A stretch of DNA of 64,000 bases from contig NZ_CP072941.1 in assembly GCF_018069625.1 (NCBI RefSeq), positions 7,378,001-7,442,000 of the forward strand, in the 5' to 3' direction. Source of the stretch: Streptomyces yatensis. Lineage in GTDB: Bacteria; Actinomycetota; Actinomycetes; Streptomycetales; Streptomycetaceae. Under the pieces are notes generated by a model. That model did no database searches, was not told the origin of the DNA, and saw only the letters and a list, made by a program, of their open reading frames with translations. This document shows, piece after piece, positions 8,796 to 17,699 of the stretch. Position numbers and translations under genes: made by a program. Within the stretch, counting starts at the first letter, position 1, and each line of letters opens with the position of its first letter.

Positions 8796-8949
8796 CAGGG
8801 GGGTGCCTCCGGGGGTCCGGCATGGGCACAAGCCCTTGGGCAGGGGAGCCGCCACAGGTCCCGCCACCCACGGCCTGCCGCCCGGCGACGAGGCCCGCGC
8901 CCCCCCCCGGACCCATGCTCAAACGCGCCGAAGGCGCGAGACGAAACCG

Positions 8950-9654
8950 TCAGTCGCCCGACGGCTCCCAGACCGCACAGTCGTGGGCGAAAAGCACACG
9001 GCGTGGATCGAAGTCGATGAGGCGGTCCAGCCAGGGGCGGTACGGGGGAAGAGGCGGCGTCACGCCATCGAGGGCGGCCCTGCGGGCCAGGTGGTCCGAG
9101 GCGAACTCGGAGGCGAAGTCATGGGCCTGACCGGCGAGGATCACCGTGCCGTCGGACTGGCGGACCACCAGTGACTGATGGCCATCGGTGTGGCCGGGAG
9201 TCGGGACGATGTGGACGCCCGGCCAGATCTCGCACTCCCCGTCGAGTTCTTCGTAGGTGGCGCCGGGGAAGTCCAGCAGCTCCTCGAACGTGTAATCGCC
9301 CCCGCGCGCGGTGGCCAGCTCCACGTCCTGGACCAGGATCGGCGCGCCGGCCAGCAGGGGATTGCCACCGCAGTGGTCGAAGTGGAGGTGGCAGTTCACC
9401 ACGAGGGAGACGTCCGCGAGGGCGACCCCGGCAGCCGCCAGCGCGTCCGGCAGGCCGTGGCGACGCGGGCGGTAGTGCGCTTCGGTCTCGGGGTCGGCGG
9501 CGCCGATGCCGGTGTCGAAGAGGATCAGCCCCCGCTCGTGGCGTACGAGGTAGGCGAGCACCGGTTCGACCCGTGGCTCCGGCCCGCCCGTTTCGGAGGC
9601 CGGGCGGACGAAGTAGCCGAGGTCGAGACGGCGCACGGAGATGTCGTTGACCAT
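8950..9654 (-). CDS. Metallo-beta-lactamase-fold hydrolase, AHL-lactonase-like
   Basis: 234 aa. It has the zinc-binding motif CHLHFDHCGG (HxHxDH, ~residue 85), a later GHTDGHQSLVV and AHDFASEFAS (third metal site), and a final FAHDCAVW. This set is characteristic of the AiiA-type N-acyl-homoserine lactonase branch of the metallo-beta-lactamase superfamily. In Streptomyces the natural substrate may be a different lactone, for example a gamma-butyrolactone; that is inference. The ATG at 9652-9654 with GGCGGG upstream is preferred; an upstream ATG at 9697-9699 is possible and would add 15 residues. No signal peptide is visible, so it should be cytosolic. It is divergent from the methyltransferase gene. 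Confidence 0.8.
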   Translation of the reverse strand: MVNDISVRRLDLGYFVRPASETGGPEPRVEPVLAYLVRHERGLILFDTGIGAADPETEAHYRPRRHGLPDALAAAGVALADVSLVVNCHLHFDHCGGNPLLAGAPILVQDVELATARGGDYTFEELLDFPGATYEELDGECEIWPGVHIVPTPGHTDGHQSLVVRQSDGTVILAGQAHDFASEFASDHLARRAALDGVTPPLPPYRPWLDRLIDFDPRRVLFAHDCAVWEPSGD

Positions 9655-9900
9655 CCCGCCATGATGGCGCGGTGCGCGGCGAGTTCGCTCGGCGGTCATC
9701 AAGACAATCGCCCGGACGCCTACGGCTTCCGCGACCCCGGCAACCAGCGCTTGCGCGCCCGATGCGCGACCACCCGTCGAGCCCGTGGGCACCTCGATGC
9801 CCGCTAATTTCGTTGAGTACCCACCCTGCGATCGTGTTGGCTGGCGGCACCGAACTGTCCGTACCGCAGGTGTCCGCTTGGTCGTAGCAGGGAGTTGAAC

Positions 9901-10692
9901 GTGCAGGACATTGTTGTCGACCCGGTTGCCCACAATCGGGCAGCCTGGGACAAGTGTGTCCAAGAGGGCAACGAGTGGTCGAGGCCGGTGAGCGCTGAGG
10001 ATGTCGAGCGCGCCCGCAGGGGCGACTGGTCGATTGTTCTCATCGGGCGTGAGCCAGTCGACCGCTCCTGGCTGCCGACGGACCTGACCGGCAAGGACGT
10101 GTTGTGCCTGGCGTCCGGTGGCGGTCAGCAGGGTCCGATCCTCGCCGCCGCGGGGGCGCGGGTCACCGTATTCGACAACTCACCCCGCCAGCTCGGCCAG
10201 GACCAGATGGTGGCGGCGCGCGACGGACTCGACATGCGCACCGTCCTAGGCGACATGCGCGACCTCAGCGCCTTCGGCGACGCAACGTTCGACGTCGTAT
10301 TCCATCCGGTCTCCAACCTGTTCGTACCGGACTTGGCAGCGGTGTGGCGTGAGTGCTTCCGCGTCCTGCGACCGGGCGGAACTCTGCTCGTGGGCTTCCT
10401 CAACCCCGATGTGTACTTGTTCGACCACGAGGCGCTCGACGAGCGCGGCGAGCTGACCGTCGTGCACAAGCTGCCCTACAGCGATGTCACGCACTACTCC
10501 GCCGAGGAACGCGCCAAGAAGTTCGGCGCCGATGCTCCTCTTGAATACAGCCACACCCTCACCGACCAGATCGGCGGGCAACTCGCCGCGGGGTTCGTCC
10601 TCACCGGCTTCGCGGAAGCGCCGCACCAATCCAACGCATCCGCTCCATACATGTCCCACTACTTTGCGACGCTGGCGGTCAAGCCGGGCTGA
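9901..10692 (+). CDS. Class I SAM-dependent methyltransferase
   Basis: 263 aa, starting at GTG 9901 with AGCAGGGAG placed 7-8 bp upstream; a TTG at 9895 is in frame but sits too close to that site. Motif I reads VLCLASGGGQQGPILAAAGA (~residues 65-85), followed by an acidic motif II (VTVFDNSP), then GDMRDLSAFGDATFDVVF and RVLRPGGTLLVGF. This is the arrangement of the Methyltransf_11 family. Gln-Gln in the glycine loop is less common. The substrate is unknown. It is cytosolic, and is divergently oriented to the lactonase-like gene with 246 bp between starts. Base composition is somewhat lower in G/C at wobble positions than its neighbours, which may hint at transfer. Confidence 0.85.
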   Translation: MQDIVVDPVAHNRAAWDKCVQEGNEWSRPVSAEDVERARRGDWSIVLIGREPVDRSWLPTDLTGKDVLCLASGGGQQGPILAAAGARVTVFDNSPRQLGQDQMVAARDGLDMRTVLGDMRDLSAFGDATFDVVFHPVSNLFVPDLAAVWRECFRVLRPGGTLLVGFLNPDVYLFDHEALDERGELTVVHKLPYSDVTHYSAEERAKKFGADAPLEYSHTLTDQIGGQLAAGFVLTGFAEAPHQSNASAPYMSHYFATLAVKPG

Positions 10693-10825
10693 GTTCGCAG
10701 ACGGTAACCCAGCATCTGGCAGGCCTGCTCCGTCCGATCGTCGAGCCTCAGCCCTCCTCGCGGGCGGTGCGGCGTTGAGGGCCAGTGAGCTTCCGCCTAC
10801 GTGAAGTCGCGGGATCCAGTTCGCG

Positions 10826-11497
10826 TCAGGGCGAGCGCAGGTAGTTGTAGACCGTGGCCCGTGAGACGCCGAGCAGTTCGGTGACCACCTGGACGGAGTG
10901 CTTCACCTGGAGGAAGCCGCTGGTCTTGAGGGTGCGGACGAGTTCCTTCTTGGCGGGGGTGCCCAGGCTGCGGGGGGTCTGGCCGCGGGCGGCGGCGAAT
11001 TCCTCGATGACGGTGCGCAGCTCCGCGGCCGTGCGGGCGCGGAGGGTCTCGGTGAGCGGCTGTTGCTGCTCATCGGTCCTGACCAGGTTGTTGAGGCTGC
11101 GGGCGACGCTCCCGAAGAGGGAGACGTCCAGGTTGAGGCAGATGGCGGCGACGTACTGGCCCGCGCCGTTCTTGATGCCGATCGAGGTGCTCTTCGCCGG
11201 GCGGCCGTCCGGGAAGCGGTTGGCGTAGTTCTGGACGATGTCGGGGAAGCCGGGGTCCTGGATCCGGGCCAGGCCCAGCTCGGTGGTGGGCTCGCCCACC
11301 TCGCGGCCGGAGAGATTGCTCTCGATGGCGCGGATGGACTGGTCGGGGTTGCGCAGATCGTGGAGGACCACCTCGCACAGCCCGGGGAACATCCGGCCGA
11401 TGGCGACCACGATCTTCTCGGCCTCGCGCAGCAGCAGCTCGTCCTCGGGTGTTCCCGTCGTCTCCTGACGCTGCTTCTCGGTCGTCCGGTCGGTCAT
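10826..11497 (-). CDS. YheO/DauR-type transcriptional regulator
   Basis: 223 aa. The N-terminal part (residues ~25-140) matches the YheO-like PAS domain: GRMFPGLCEVVLHDLRNPDQSI, and STSIGIKNGAGQYVAAICLN. The C-terminal part is a helix-turn-helix (VVTELLGVSRATVYNYLR). This domain pair is that of DauR, the D-arginine utilisation repressor, and related regulators that sense small amino-acid-like ligands. Its start overlaps the stop of the upstream PLP-enzyme gene (ATGA, 11494-11497), so the two are translationally coupled. The likely job is control of that enzyme in response to its substrate or product. Confidence 0.85.
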   Translation of the reverse strand: MTDRTTEKQRQETTGTPEDELLLREAEKIVVAIGRMFPGLCEVVLHDLRNPDQSIRAIESNLSGREVGEPTTELGLARIQDPGFPDIVQNYANRFPDGRPAKSTSIGIKNGAGQYVAAICLNLDVSLFGSVARSLNNLVRTDEQQQPLTETLRARTAAELRTVIEEFAAARGQTPRSLGTPAKKELVRTLKTSGFLQVKHSVQVVTELLGVSRATVYNYLRSP

Positions 11498-12636
11498 CCG
11501 AACAGCTCCGTCATCGTCGGCGCCGCCTTCAGGCCCGACCCGGTCAGCAGCACCACCGTGGTCTCACCGGGGCGGATCGCGCCCCGGGCCCGGAAGACCT
11601 CGATCGCCGCGGCGGCCGTCGCGCTGGTCGGCTCCGCGTAGAGCCCCATCGCGGCCAGCCGGCGCACCGCCGCGGCGATCGCGTCCTCCGGGATGGCCGC
11701 CATGTCGCCGTCCGAGCGGCGGATGGCGCGCAGCACCTCGGGGAAGCGGACGGGCTCCCGGATCGCCGTGCCCTCGGCGATGGTCGGGGCGTGGTCGAAC
11801 GGCACCGGGGTCTCGGTGCCCGCGCGGAACGCGGCGTGGAGCGGTGCGCAGTGGGCGGGCTGGGCCACGAGCAGCCGGGGGCGGCGGGCGATCTGGCCCG
11901 CGGCGAGCAGCTCGGAGAAGCCGAGGTCGCAGCCGAGCACGGTGCTGCCCGCACCCGCCACGGTCACCACGGCGTCCGGCGCGGTGAAGCCCAGGTCCTC
12001 CCACAGCTCGTACGCCAGGGTCTTGGTGCCCTGGAGGAAGAAGGGGTGCCAGTTGTGGCTGGCGTAGTACGTCTGGGCCGACTGGCGCAGCGCCTCCGCC
12101 GCGGTGGCGTCCCGGTCGCCGGGCACCAGCTCGACCTCGGCGCCGTACGCCCGGCTCTGGAGGATCTTCGCGGGGGAGGTGGCGGCGGGGGCGAGGATCC
12201 TGGCCCGGATGCCGGCCGCGGCGCAGTACGCCGAGACGGAGGCCCCGCCGTTGCCGGAGCTGTCCTCGATGACCTCCCGTACGCCCCGCTGGGCGAGGAG
12301 CGAGATCATCACGCTGGTGCCGCGGTCCTTGAAGCTGCCGGTGGGGCTGAACCACTCCAGCTTGAACAGAATCCGATCCTCCCCCCAGTCCTTCTCGACC
12401 AGCGGGGTGCACCCTTCACCCAGTGACACCGGGGCGTCGATGCGCACCGGGAGGGCCGCTCGGTAGCGCCAGAGTGACCGGGCCCCGGTGTCCACCTGCT
12501 CGCGGGTGATGCCGGGCAGCGCGGAGACGGTGAGGGGAGCCCCGTCGTCACCGCACCAGCGGGGGTCGTCGAGGGAGTACGTGGCGCCGGAGCGCTCGTC
12601 GACGTAGTGGGCTTCGGCTCGTGGTTCAGCTCGCAC
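11494..12636 (-). CDS. Threonine synthase-like PLP-dependent enzyme
   Basis: 380 aa from GTG at 12634-12636. The PLP-binding lysine lies in PTGSFKDRG, followed by a DSSGNGGASV phosphate loop and a late VVLLTGSGLKA, the signature order of the fold-type II (tryptophan synthase beta) family closest to threonine synthase. The organism should have a housekeeping threonine synthase elsewhere, and coupling with a DauR-like regulator suggests a catabolic ammonia-lyase or similar reaction here; this is inference. A longer frame extends upstream to 12792 but crosses an A/T-rich stretch (12640-12665) that looks like a promoter, so the GTG start may be almost leaderless. Confidence 0.8.
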   Translation of the reverse strand: MRAEPRAEAHYVDERSGATYSLDDPRWCGDDGAPLTVSALPGITREQVDTGARSLWRYRAALPVRIDAPVSLGEGCTPLVEKDWGEDRILFKLEWFSPTGSFKDRGTSVMISLLAQRGVREVIEDSSGNGGASVSAYCAAAGIRARILAPAATSPAKILQSRAYGAEVELVPGDRDATAAEALRQSAQTYYASHNWHPFFLQGTKTLAYELWEDLGFTAPDAVVTVAGAGSTVLGCDLGFSELLAAGQIARRPRLLVAQPAHCAPLHAAFRAGTETPVPFDHAPTIAEGTAIREPVRFPEVLRAIRRSDGDMAAIPEDAIAAAVRRLAAMGLYAEPTSATAAAAIEVFRARGAIRPGETTVVLLTGSGLKAAPTMTELFG

Positions 12637-12670
12637 CTTGGATATTTTGTTTACTTCTATATGGCCAGTC
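12637..12670 (-). promoter_or_regulatory. A/T-rich promoter of the PLP-enzyme/regulator operon
   Basis: A run of about 30 bp rich in A and T (TTTTGTTTACTTCTATATGG on the plus strand, ending at 12664) stands out in a ~72% GC background directly upstream of the GTG start. It probably contains the promoter and a regulator site. No exact -10/-35 is claimed. Confidence 0.4.
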
Positions 12671-12721
12671 AAGGGCAGGACGGGCGGCTCCAGCGGGTCG
12701 CGAGTGCGGTGCGAGAGCCGC

Positions 12722-13627
12722 TCAAGGGTGGACGAACAGCCGTTCAAGCACCACCGCGACCCCGTCCTCTTCATGGGACGGCGCCACCTCATCGGCTATC
12801 GCCATCAGCTCCGGATGTGCGTTGCCCATCGCGACCCCGTATCCGGCCCAGCCCAGCAGCGGAAGGTCATTGGGCATGTCGCCGAACGCGATCGTCTCCG
12901 CGGGGGTGAACCCCATGCGGTCGGCGGCCAGTTGCAGCCCCACCCCCTTGTCCGTGCCGGCGGGGAGCACCTCGATCATGCCCTTCTCGGAGTGGGTCAC
13001 CGCCACCTCGCCCGCGCCCACCCGCTCCGCGGCCGCCGCGACCAGCTCGTCCGCCACCGTCCGATGGCGCATCAGCACCTTCTCGATCGGTGCCGCCCAC
13101 AGCTCCTCCCGCTCGGCCAGCCCCCACGCCGGGCGCCTCCGGTCGGTGAAGTGGGCGGTGACGACGAAGCGGTTCTCGGGCGCCGCCGTCACCACGGCGA
13201 GCTCCAGCGGCCCCGCGCCCAGCGCCTCCTCCGTGCGCTCCACCACCGACCGGGCCAGCTCCCGGTCCAGCGACGCCGAGACCAGCAGCCGGTCCGCGGA
13301 GGCGTCGTACAACTGCGCGCCCTGTCCGCACACCGCGAGCCCCCGGTAGCCGATCGCGACCAGGAACTCCCGGCAGGACGAGGCCGGGCGCCCGGTGACC
13401 ACCAGATGCCGCGCCCCGGCGGCCCGGACGAGGGCGAGCGCCTCACGAGTGCGGGGCGAGACCGTCAGATCCTTGCGCAGCAGCGTGCCGTCGAGGTCGG
13501 TGGCCACCAGCGGGAAGCGCGGCCGGCCGGCGGTACGGGGCCGGGGGAGCAGCACGCGCGGCGCGGCGGCGGCCGCGGTGCGCGGGGAGGGGGGTACAGA
13601 AGCGTCAGCGGTGTCGGCGGTGTGCAC
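12722..13627 (-). CDS. Cof-type HAD-family phosphatase
   Basis: 301 aa. The HAD motif I is DLDGTLL (~residue 43), motif II is VVTGRPASS, and motif III/IV is the TDKG...AFGDMPNDLPLL block. This is the C2-cap (Cof/YidA) subfamily, which dephosphorylates sugar phosphates, nucleotides or PLP-like compounds in the cytosol. An N-terminal ~38-residue Ala/Pro-rich extension precedes the conserved region, so the true start may be further downstream. It is an independent gene, with 85 bp to the next gene. The substrate cannot be read from the sequence. Confidence 0.87.
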   Translation of the reverse strand: MHTADTADASVPPSPRTAAAAAPRVLLPRPRTAGRPRFPLVATDLDGTLLRKDLTVSPRTREALALVRAAGARHLVVTGRPASSCREFLVAIGYRGLAVCGQGAQLYDASADRLLVSASLDRELARSVVERTEEALGAGPLELAVVTAAPENRFVVTAHFTDRRRPAWGLAEREELWAAPIEKVLMRHRTVADELVAAAAERVGAGEVAVTHSEKGMIEVLPAGTDKGVGLQLAADRMGFTPAETIAFGDMPNDLPLLGWAGYGVAMGNAHPELMAIADEVAPSHEEDGVAVVLERLFVHP

Positions 13628-13751
13628 GGTGGCCGGTGGTCCCTTTCGTCACGCTCATCGTGCTCATTCCGCGTCGATCAGCGCGACACATGGAGCCCCT
13701 GAACTCATGTCGGACATGCGGAACAGAGAATGGCGGCTCCGCCGGGGACGA

Positions 13752-14600
13752 TCAAGCCGTGCAGATCACGGCCACCTGCTTCGGCAGCCGGTACGGCAGC
13801 GAGCCGTACCAGGCGCACGACAGCACGAAACCGAAGGAGAGGCAGACGACCCCGCCGACCGCGTCCATCCAGAAGTGGTTGGCGGTGGCGACGATCACCA
13901 GCAGTGTGGCCGAGGGGTAGAGCAGTCCCAGCGCCTTCACCCACACCGGACGGGCCAGCGTGGCGATGGTCAGACCGCACCACAGCGACCAGCCGATATG
14001 CATCGAGGGCATCGCCGCGTACTGGTTCGACATATCGGCGAGGTTGCCCGAGGCCATCGAGCCCCAGGTGTTGTGCGCCACCACGGTGTCGATGAAATGG
14101 CCGCCGCTCATCAGCCGGGGCGGGGCCAGCGGAAAGAAGTAGTAGCCGAGCAGGGCCACGCCCGTGGTCGCGAAGAGCGCCAGCCGGGTGGCGGCGTAAC
14201 GGCCCGGATGCCAGTGGTAGAGCCACACCAGCACACCGAGCGTCACGATGAAGTGGAGCGTCGCGTAGTAGTAGTTCATGCCCACGATCAGCCAGCTGAC
14301 CGAGTCGATCGCGTGGTTGACGCCCCGTTCGAAGGCCATGCCGAGCCGGTGCTCCCACTCCCAGATCCAGCCCGCGTTGCGCAGCGCCTCCGGCCGCTGT
14401 TCCGGGACGGCGTTGCGAATCAGCGAATACGTCCAGTAACTGACGGCGATGAGGACGATCTCGAACCAGAGCCGGGGCCTTCTGGGCGTACGCAACCGGT
14501 CCACCAGGGTGTGGTGCGGCGCCCGTGCCGCATCGGTGTCCGCGAGAGGTGCCGGGGTGGCCATTCGGCCCGCCGTCGTCCTGATAGTCGCTCCACCCAT
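13752..14600 (-). CDS. PAP2-superfamily integral membrane protein (inositol phosphorylceramide synthase-like)
   Basis: 282 aa with about six hydrophobic helices. The phosphatase signature is split as usual: a PPRLM segment after a helix (LLGYYFFPLAPPRLM), then AAMPSMHIGWSLW (~residue 183), and ATANHFWMDAVGGVV near residue 240, giving the catalytic His pair and Asp. This pattern is typical of the PAP2_3 group. The enzyme probably transfers or hydrolyses lipid phosphates at the membrane. A second in-frame ATG 12 codons later (MATPAPL) is an alternative start. The gene ends 124 bp from the HAD gene; upstream is a repeat element. Confidence 0.85.
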   Translation of the reverse strand: MGGATIRTTAGRMATPAPLADTDAARAPHHTLVDRLRTPRRPRLWFEIVLIAVSYWTYSLIRNAVPEQRPEALRNAGWIWEWEHRLGMAFERGVNHAIDSVSWLIVGMNYYYATLHFIVTLGVLVWLYHWHPGRYAATRLALFATTGVALLGYYFFPLAPPRLMSGGHFIDTVVAHNTWGSMASGNLADMSNQYAAMPSMHIGWSLWCGLTIATLARPVWVKALGLLYPSATLLVIVATANHFWMDAVGGVVCLSFGFVLSCAWYGSLPYRLPKQVAVICTA

Positions 14601-14739
14601 AGGGCAACAGTCTGCCAGACGACGTCCACCCGCAGATCATCCGCGGCATCGGGTTTTGATTGCCTATGTCCTGGTCCGGGGGTCCTCCAAGGGGCGTATG
14701 CCCCATACGTCCACCGGGTGTCGGGCCACTGGACGAGGG

Positions 14740-14920
14740 CCCGGACGGGGGCTTTCCCCTACCCGCCCCTTCCCGAAACCGGGCTCGGCCCCAGACCCGC
14801 TCCTCCATCGCCGGAGGGGCGGGAAGATGGGGCTCCGCCCCTGGATCCCGGGGGTCTGGGGGCGGAGCCCCGGTTGTGGGAAGGGGCGGGTGGGGGATCA
14901 GCCCGCCGCAGGCGCCACGG
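14740..14920. repeat. MITE-like intergenic repeat with ~42-bp inverted arms
   Basis: The left arm (14756-14798) and right arm (14852-14895) are near-perfect reverse complements. They include CCCGCCCCTTCCC and its complement GGGAAGGGGCGGG, and share GGGTCTGGGG/CCCCAGACCC at the inner edge. The outer right edge reads CAGCCCGCCGCAGGCG. The same modules recur around 28.2, 30.35 and 30.8 kb. It fills the 335-bp gap between the PAP2 gene and malR. There is no ORF of its own. Confidence 0.75.
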
Positions 14921-14935
14921 CCCCTGGACGGGGCC

Positions 14936-15985
14936 TCAGCCGCCCCCGGCCGCCCGGCCCCGGGTCTCCACCCCGTGGGCCGACGCCGTGGAGCCGCGCA
15001 CCACCAGTTCGGGAAGGAAGACGAACTCGCTGGGCGGGGCCGGAGTGCCGCCGATCTCCTCCAGCAGGGCCCGCACCGCCGCCTGCCCCATCGACTGCAC
15101 CGGTTTGCGGATCGTGGTCAGCGGCGGATCGGTGAAGGCGATCAGCGGGGAGTCGTCGAAGCCGACCACCGAGACGTCCTGAGGGACTCCCAGACCCCGC
15201 TGCCGGGCCGCCCGGATGGCGCCCAGCGCCATCATGTCGCTCGCGCACACCACCGCCGTACAGCCCAGGTCGATCAGCGCGGTCGCCGCCGCCTGGCCGC
15301 CCTCCAGGGTGTACAGCGAATGCTGGATCAGCTCCTCGGACTCCTCGGGGGAGAGCCCCAGTCGGTCCCGCATCGCCTGCTGGAAGCCTTCGATCTTGCG
15401 CAGTACGGGAACGAACCGCTTCGGCCCGAGCGCGAGACCGATCCGGGTGTGTCCGAGCGAGACCAGATGGGTGACCGCCAGCCCCATCGCCGCCCGGTCG
15501 TCGGGGGAGATGAACGGCGCCCGCACCTTCGGCGAGAAGCCGTCCACCAGCACGAACGGAACACCCTGGCCGCGCAGCTGGTCATAGCGCTGCATATCGG
15601 CCGAGGTGTCCGCGTGCAGCCCCGAGACGAAGATGATCCCGGCCACGCCCCGGTCCACCAGCATCTCGGTCAGCTCGTCCTCCGTCGAGCCGCCGGGGGT
15701 CTGGGTGGCCAGCACCGGGGTGTAGCCCTGCCGGGTGAGCGCCTGCCCGATGACCTGCGCGAGCGCGGGGAAGATCGGGTTCTCCAGCTCGGGGGTGATC
15801 AGTCCCACCAGCCCGGCGCTGCGCTGCCGCAACCGCACGGGCCGCTCATAGCCGAGGACGTCCAGGGCGGCGAGGACGGACTCGCGGGTGGCCGTGGCCA
15901 CCCCCGGCCTGCCGTTGAGGACGCGGCTGACGGTGGCTTCGCTGACCCCCGCCTGGGCTGCGATGTCAGCAAGCCGTGCGGTCAT
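14936..15985 (-). CDS. malR: LacI-family repressor of maltodextrin genes (MalR)
   Basis: 349 aa. The helix-turn-helix is LADIAAQAGVSEATVSRVL at the N-terminus, followed by the LacI hinge and a periplasmic-binding-type sensor domain ending in VVGFDDSPLIAFTDPPLTT. The whole matches what I recall of Streptomyces MalR/Reg1, which represses malEFG and amylase genes until maltose or its oligomers bind. The ATG at 15983-15985 is chosen because the HTH begins six residues later; the frame extends upstream without homology. It lies 25 bp downstream of the GH13 gene on the same strand, so the two probably form an operon. A close paralogue is at 21071-22114. Confidence 0.85.
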   Translation of the reverse strand: MTARLADIAAQAGVSEATVSRVLNGRPGVATATRESVLAALDVLGYERPVRLRQRSAGLVGLITPELENPIFPALAQVIGQALTRQGYTPVLATQTPGGSTEDELTEMLVDRGVAGIIFVSGLHADTSADMQRYDQLRGQGVPFVLVDGFSPKVRAPFISPDDRAAMGLAVTHLVSLGHTRIGLALGPKRFVPVLRKIEGFQQAMRDRLGLSPEESEELIQHSLYTLEGGQAAATALIDLGCTAVVCASDMMALGAIRAARQRGLGVPQDVSVVGFDDSPLIAFTDPPLTTIRKPVQSMGQAAVRALLEEIGGTPAPPSEFVFLPELVVRGSTASAHGVETRGRAAGGG

Positions 15986-16010
15986 GGAGTGGGACTGTAC
16001 CGGTCGCGTG

Positions 16011-17672
16011 TCAGATTGCCCACCACGCGCACGAATCAGGCGGAATGCGTACGGTTCCGGCCCCGTACGAAAGCGGCGCCGACGACAGCAGCGCACGCCC
16101 CGGGACCGGCAGTTCGACCTCTTCGCCGAGCGTGTTGAGCGTGCACACCAGACCCGGCCGGGACAGCGCGAGCACCCCCGCCGGGGCCTTGAGCCAGCTC
16201 ATCGGCCCGTCCCCCAGGCCCGGCAGCTCACGGCGCAGCGCGAGCGCGCCGCGGTAGAGCTCCAGCGTGGAGCCGGGGTCGCCGGTCTGCGCCTCGACGG
16301 ACAGCCCGGACCAGTCGTCCGGCTGCGGCAGCCAGCTCCCGCCGGGGCCGAAGCCGTAACTCTCGCCGGAGCGGGTCCAGGGCAGGGGCACCCGGCAGCC
16401 GTCGCGGAAGCCGTCCTGACCGTTCTGGCCGTCCTCCCCGTCGGGGGAGGTGCGGAAGAAGGCCGGGTCCTGGCGCAGCTCGTCCGGCAGATCGGTCACC
16501 TCGGGAAGGCCCAGCTCCTCGCCCTGGTAGAGATAGGACGAGCCGGGCAGGGCGAGGGTGAGCAGGGCCGCGGCACGGGCGCGGGCGAGCCCCCGCTCCG
16601 GACCGCCGTCGGCGTAACGGGTGGTGTGCCGGACCACGTCGTGGTTGGAGAGCACCCAGGTGGTGGGGGCGCCGACGGAGCCGGTGGCGGCCAGCGACTC
16701 GTCGATCACCTGGCGCATCGCGGCCGCGTCCCACGGGCACTTGAGGAACTGGAAGTTGAACGCCTGGTGCAGCTCGTCGGGGCGTACGTAGAGGGCCAGG
16801 CGCTCGGAGGTGGGCGCCCATGCCTCGGCGACGCCGATCCGGTCACCGGGGTAGGAGTCCAGCAGCCGGCGCCAGGAGCGGTGGATCTCGTGCACCCCGT
16901 CCTGGTCGAAGAACGGCAGCACCTGGGAGCCGATCAGCTTGGCCTGTTCGGTACGGCCGATGTCGGGCAGCCCGGCGGCCTTGACCATGCCGTGGGCGAC
17001 ATCGATCCGGAAGCCGTCCACGCCCAGGTCGAGCCAGAAGCGCAGCACCGAGTCGAATTCGGCCCGCACCTCGGGGGAGTCCCAGTTGAGGTCGGGCTGC
17101 TCGGGGGCGAAGAGGTGCAGATACCACTCGCCGGGGGTGCCGTCCGGATCGGTGGTACGGGTCCAGGCGGGGCCGCCGAAGACCGACTCCCAGTCGTTCG
17201 GCGGCAGTTCGCCGTGGGTGCCGCGGCCGCCGCGGAAGTGATACCGGGTGCGGGCCGCCCCGCCGGGACGGTCGGCGAGCGCCTCGCGGAACCATGGGTG
17301 CTGGTCCGAGCTGTGGTTCGGGACGACGTCCACGATCACCTTCAGCCCCAGCTCATGGGCGGTGCGCACCAGGTCGTCGGCGTCGCCGAGGGTGCCGAAG
17401 AGCGGGTCCACGGTGCGGTAGTCGGCCACGTCGTAGCCGCCGTCGGCCTGTGGGGAGGCGTAGAAGGGGGTCAGCCAGACGGCGTCCACACCCAGCCCGG
17501 CGAGATGCGGCAGCCGCTCCCGCGCCCCGCGCAGATCGCCGATCCCGTCGCCGTCGCTGTCGGCGAAGGACCGCACGTACACCTGGTAGATGACGGCGTC
17601 GCGCCACCATCCGGGGCCCTTTGACGGTCGCACCGGCTCGGTGGGAAGGGAGGTCGTGAGCTCCTGGGTCAT
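16011..17672 (-). CDS. aglA: GH13 alpha-glucosidase (oligo-1,6/alpha-1,4-glucosidase type)
   Basis: 553 aa, no signal peptide, so intracellular. GH13 regions are intact: VVPNHSS (region I), DGFRIDVAHGM with the nucleophile Asp (II), VAEAWAP with the acid/base Glu (III) and LSNHDVVR (IV). The N-terminal WWRDAVIYQVYVRSFAD is typical of family GH13 glucosidases that split imported maltodextrins to glucose. It is divergent from malEFG across a shared 263-bp control region and is followed by malR. In S. coelicolor, as I recall, aglA instead follows malG, so the gene order is rearranged here. The symbol is by analogy. Confidence 0.85.
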   Translation of the reverse strand: MTQELTTSLPTEPVRPSKGPGWWRDAVIYQVYVRSFADSDGDGIGDLRGARERLPHLAGLGVDAVWLTPFYASPQADGGYDVADYRTVDPLFGTLGDADDLVRTAHELGLKVIVDVVPNHSSDQHPWFREALADRPGGAARTRYHFRGGRGTHGELPPNDWESVFGGPAWTRTTDPDGTPGEWYLHLFAPEQPDLNWDSPEVRAEFDSVLRFWLDLGVDGFRIDVAHGMVKAAGLPDIGRTEQAKLIGSQVLPFFDQDGVHEIHRSWRRLLDSYPGDRIGVAEAWAPTSERLALYVRPDELHQAFNFQFLKCPWDAAAMRQVIDESLAATGSVGAPTTWVLSNHDVVRHTTRYADGGPERGLARARAAALLTLALPGSSYLYQGEELGLPEVTDLPDELRQDPAFFRTSPDGEDGQNGQDGFRDGCRVPLPWTRSGESYGFGPGGSWLPQPDDWSGLSVEAQTGDPGSTLELYRGALALRRELPGLGDGPMSWLKAPAGVLALSRPGLVCTLNTLGEEVELPVPGRALLSSAPLSYGAGTVRIPPDSCAWWAI

Positions 17673-17699
17673 GGCGCGAACGTAACAGCTCTGCAATGC

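Noticed and set aside
8692..8922. 76-codon minus-strand ORF over the LacI-like inverted repeat
   Set aside because: It includes the operator palindromes within its frame and has no recognisable sequence; kept as non-coding.
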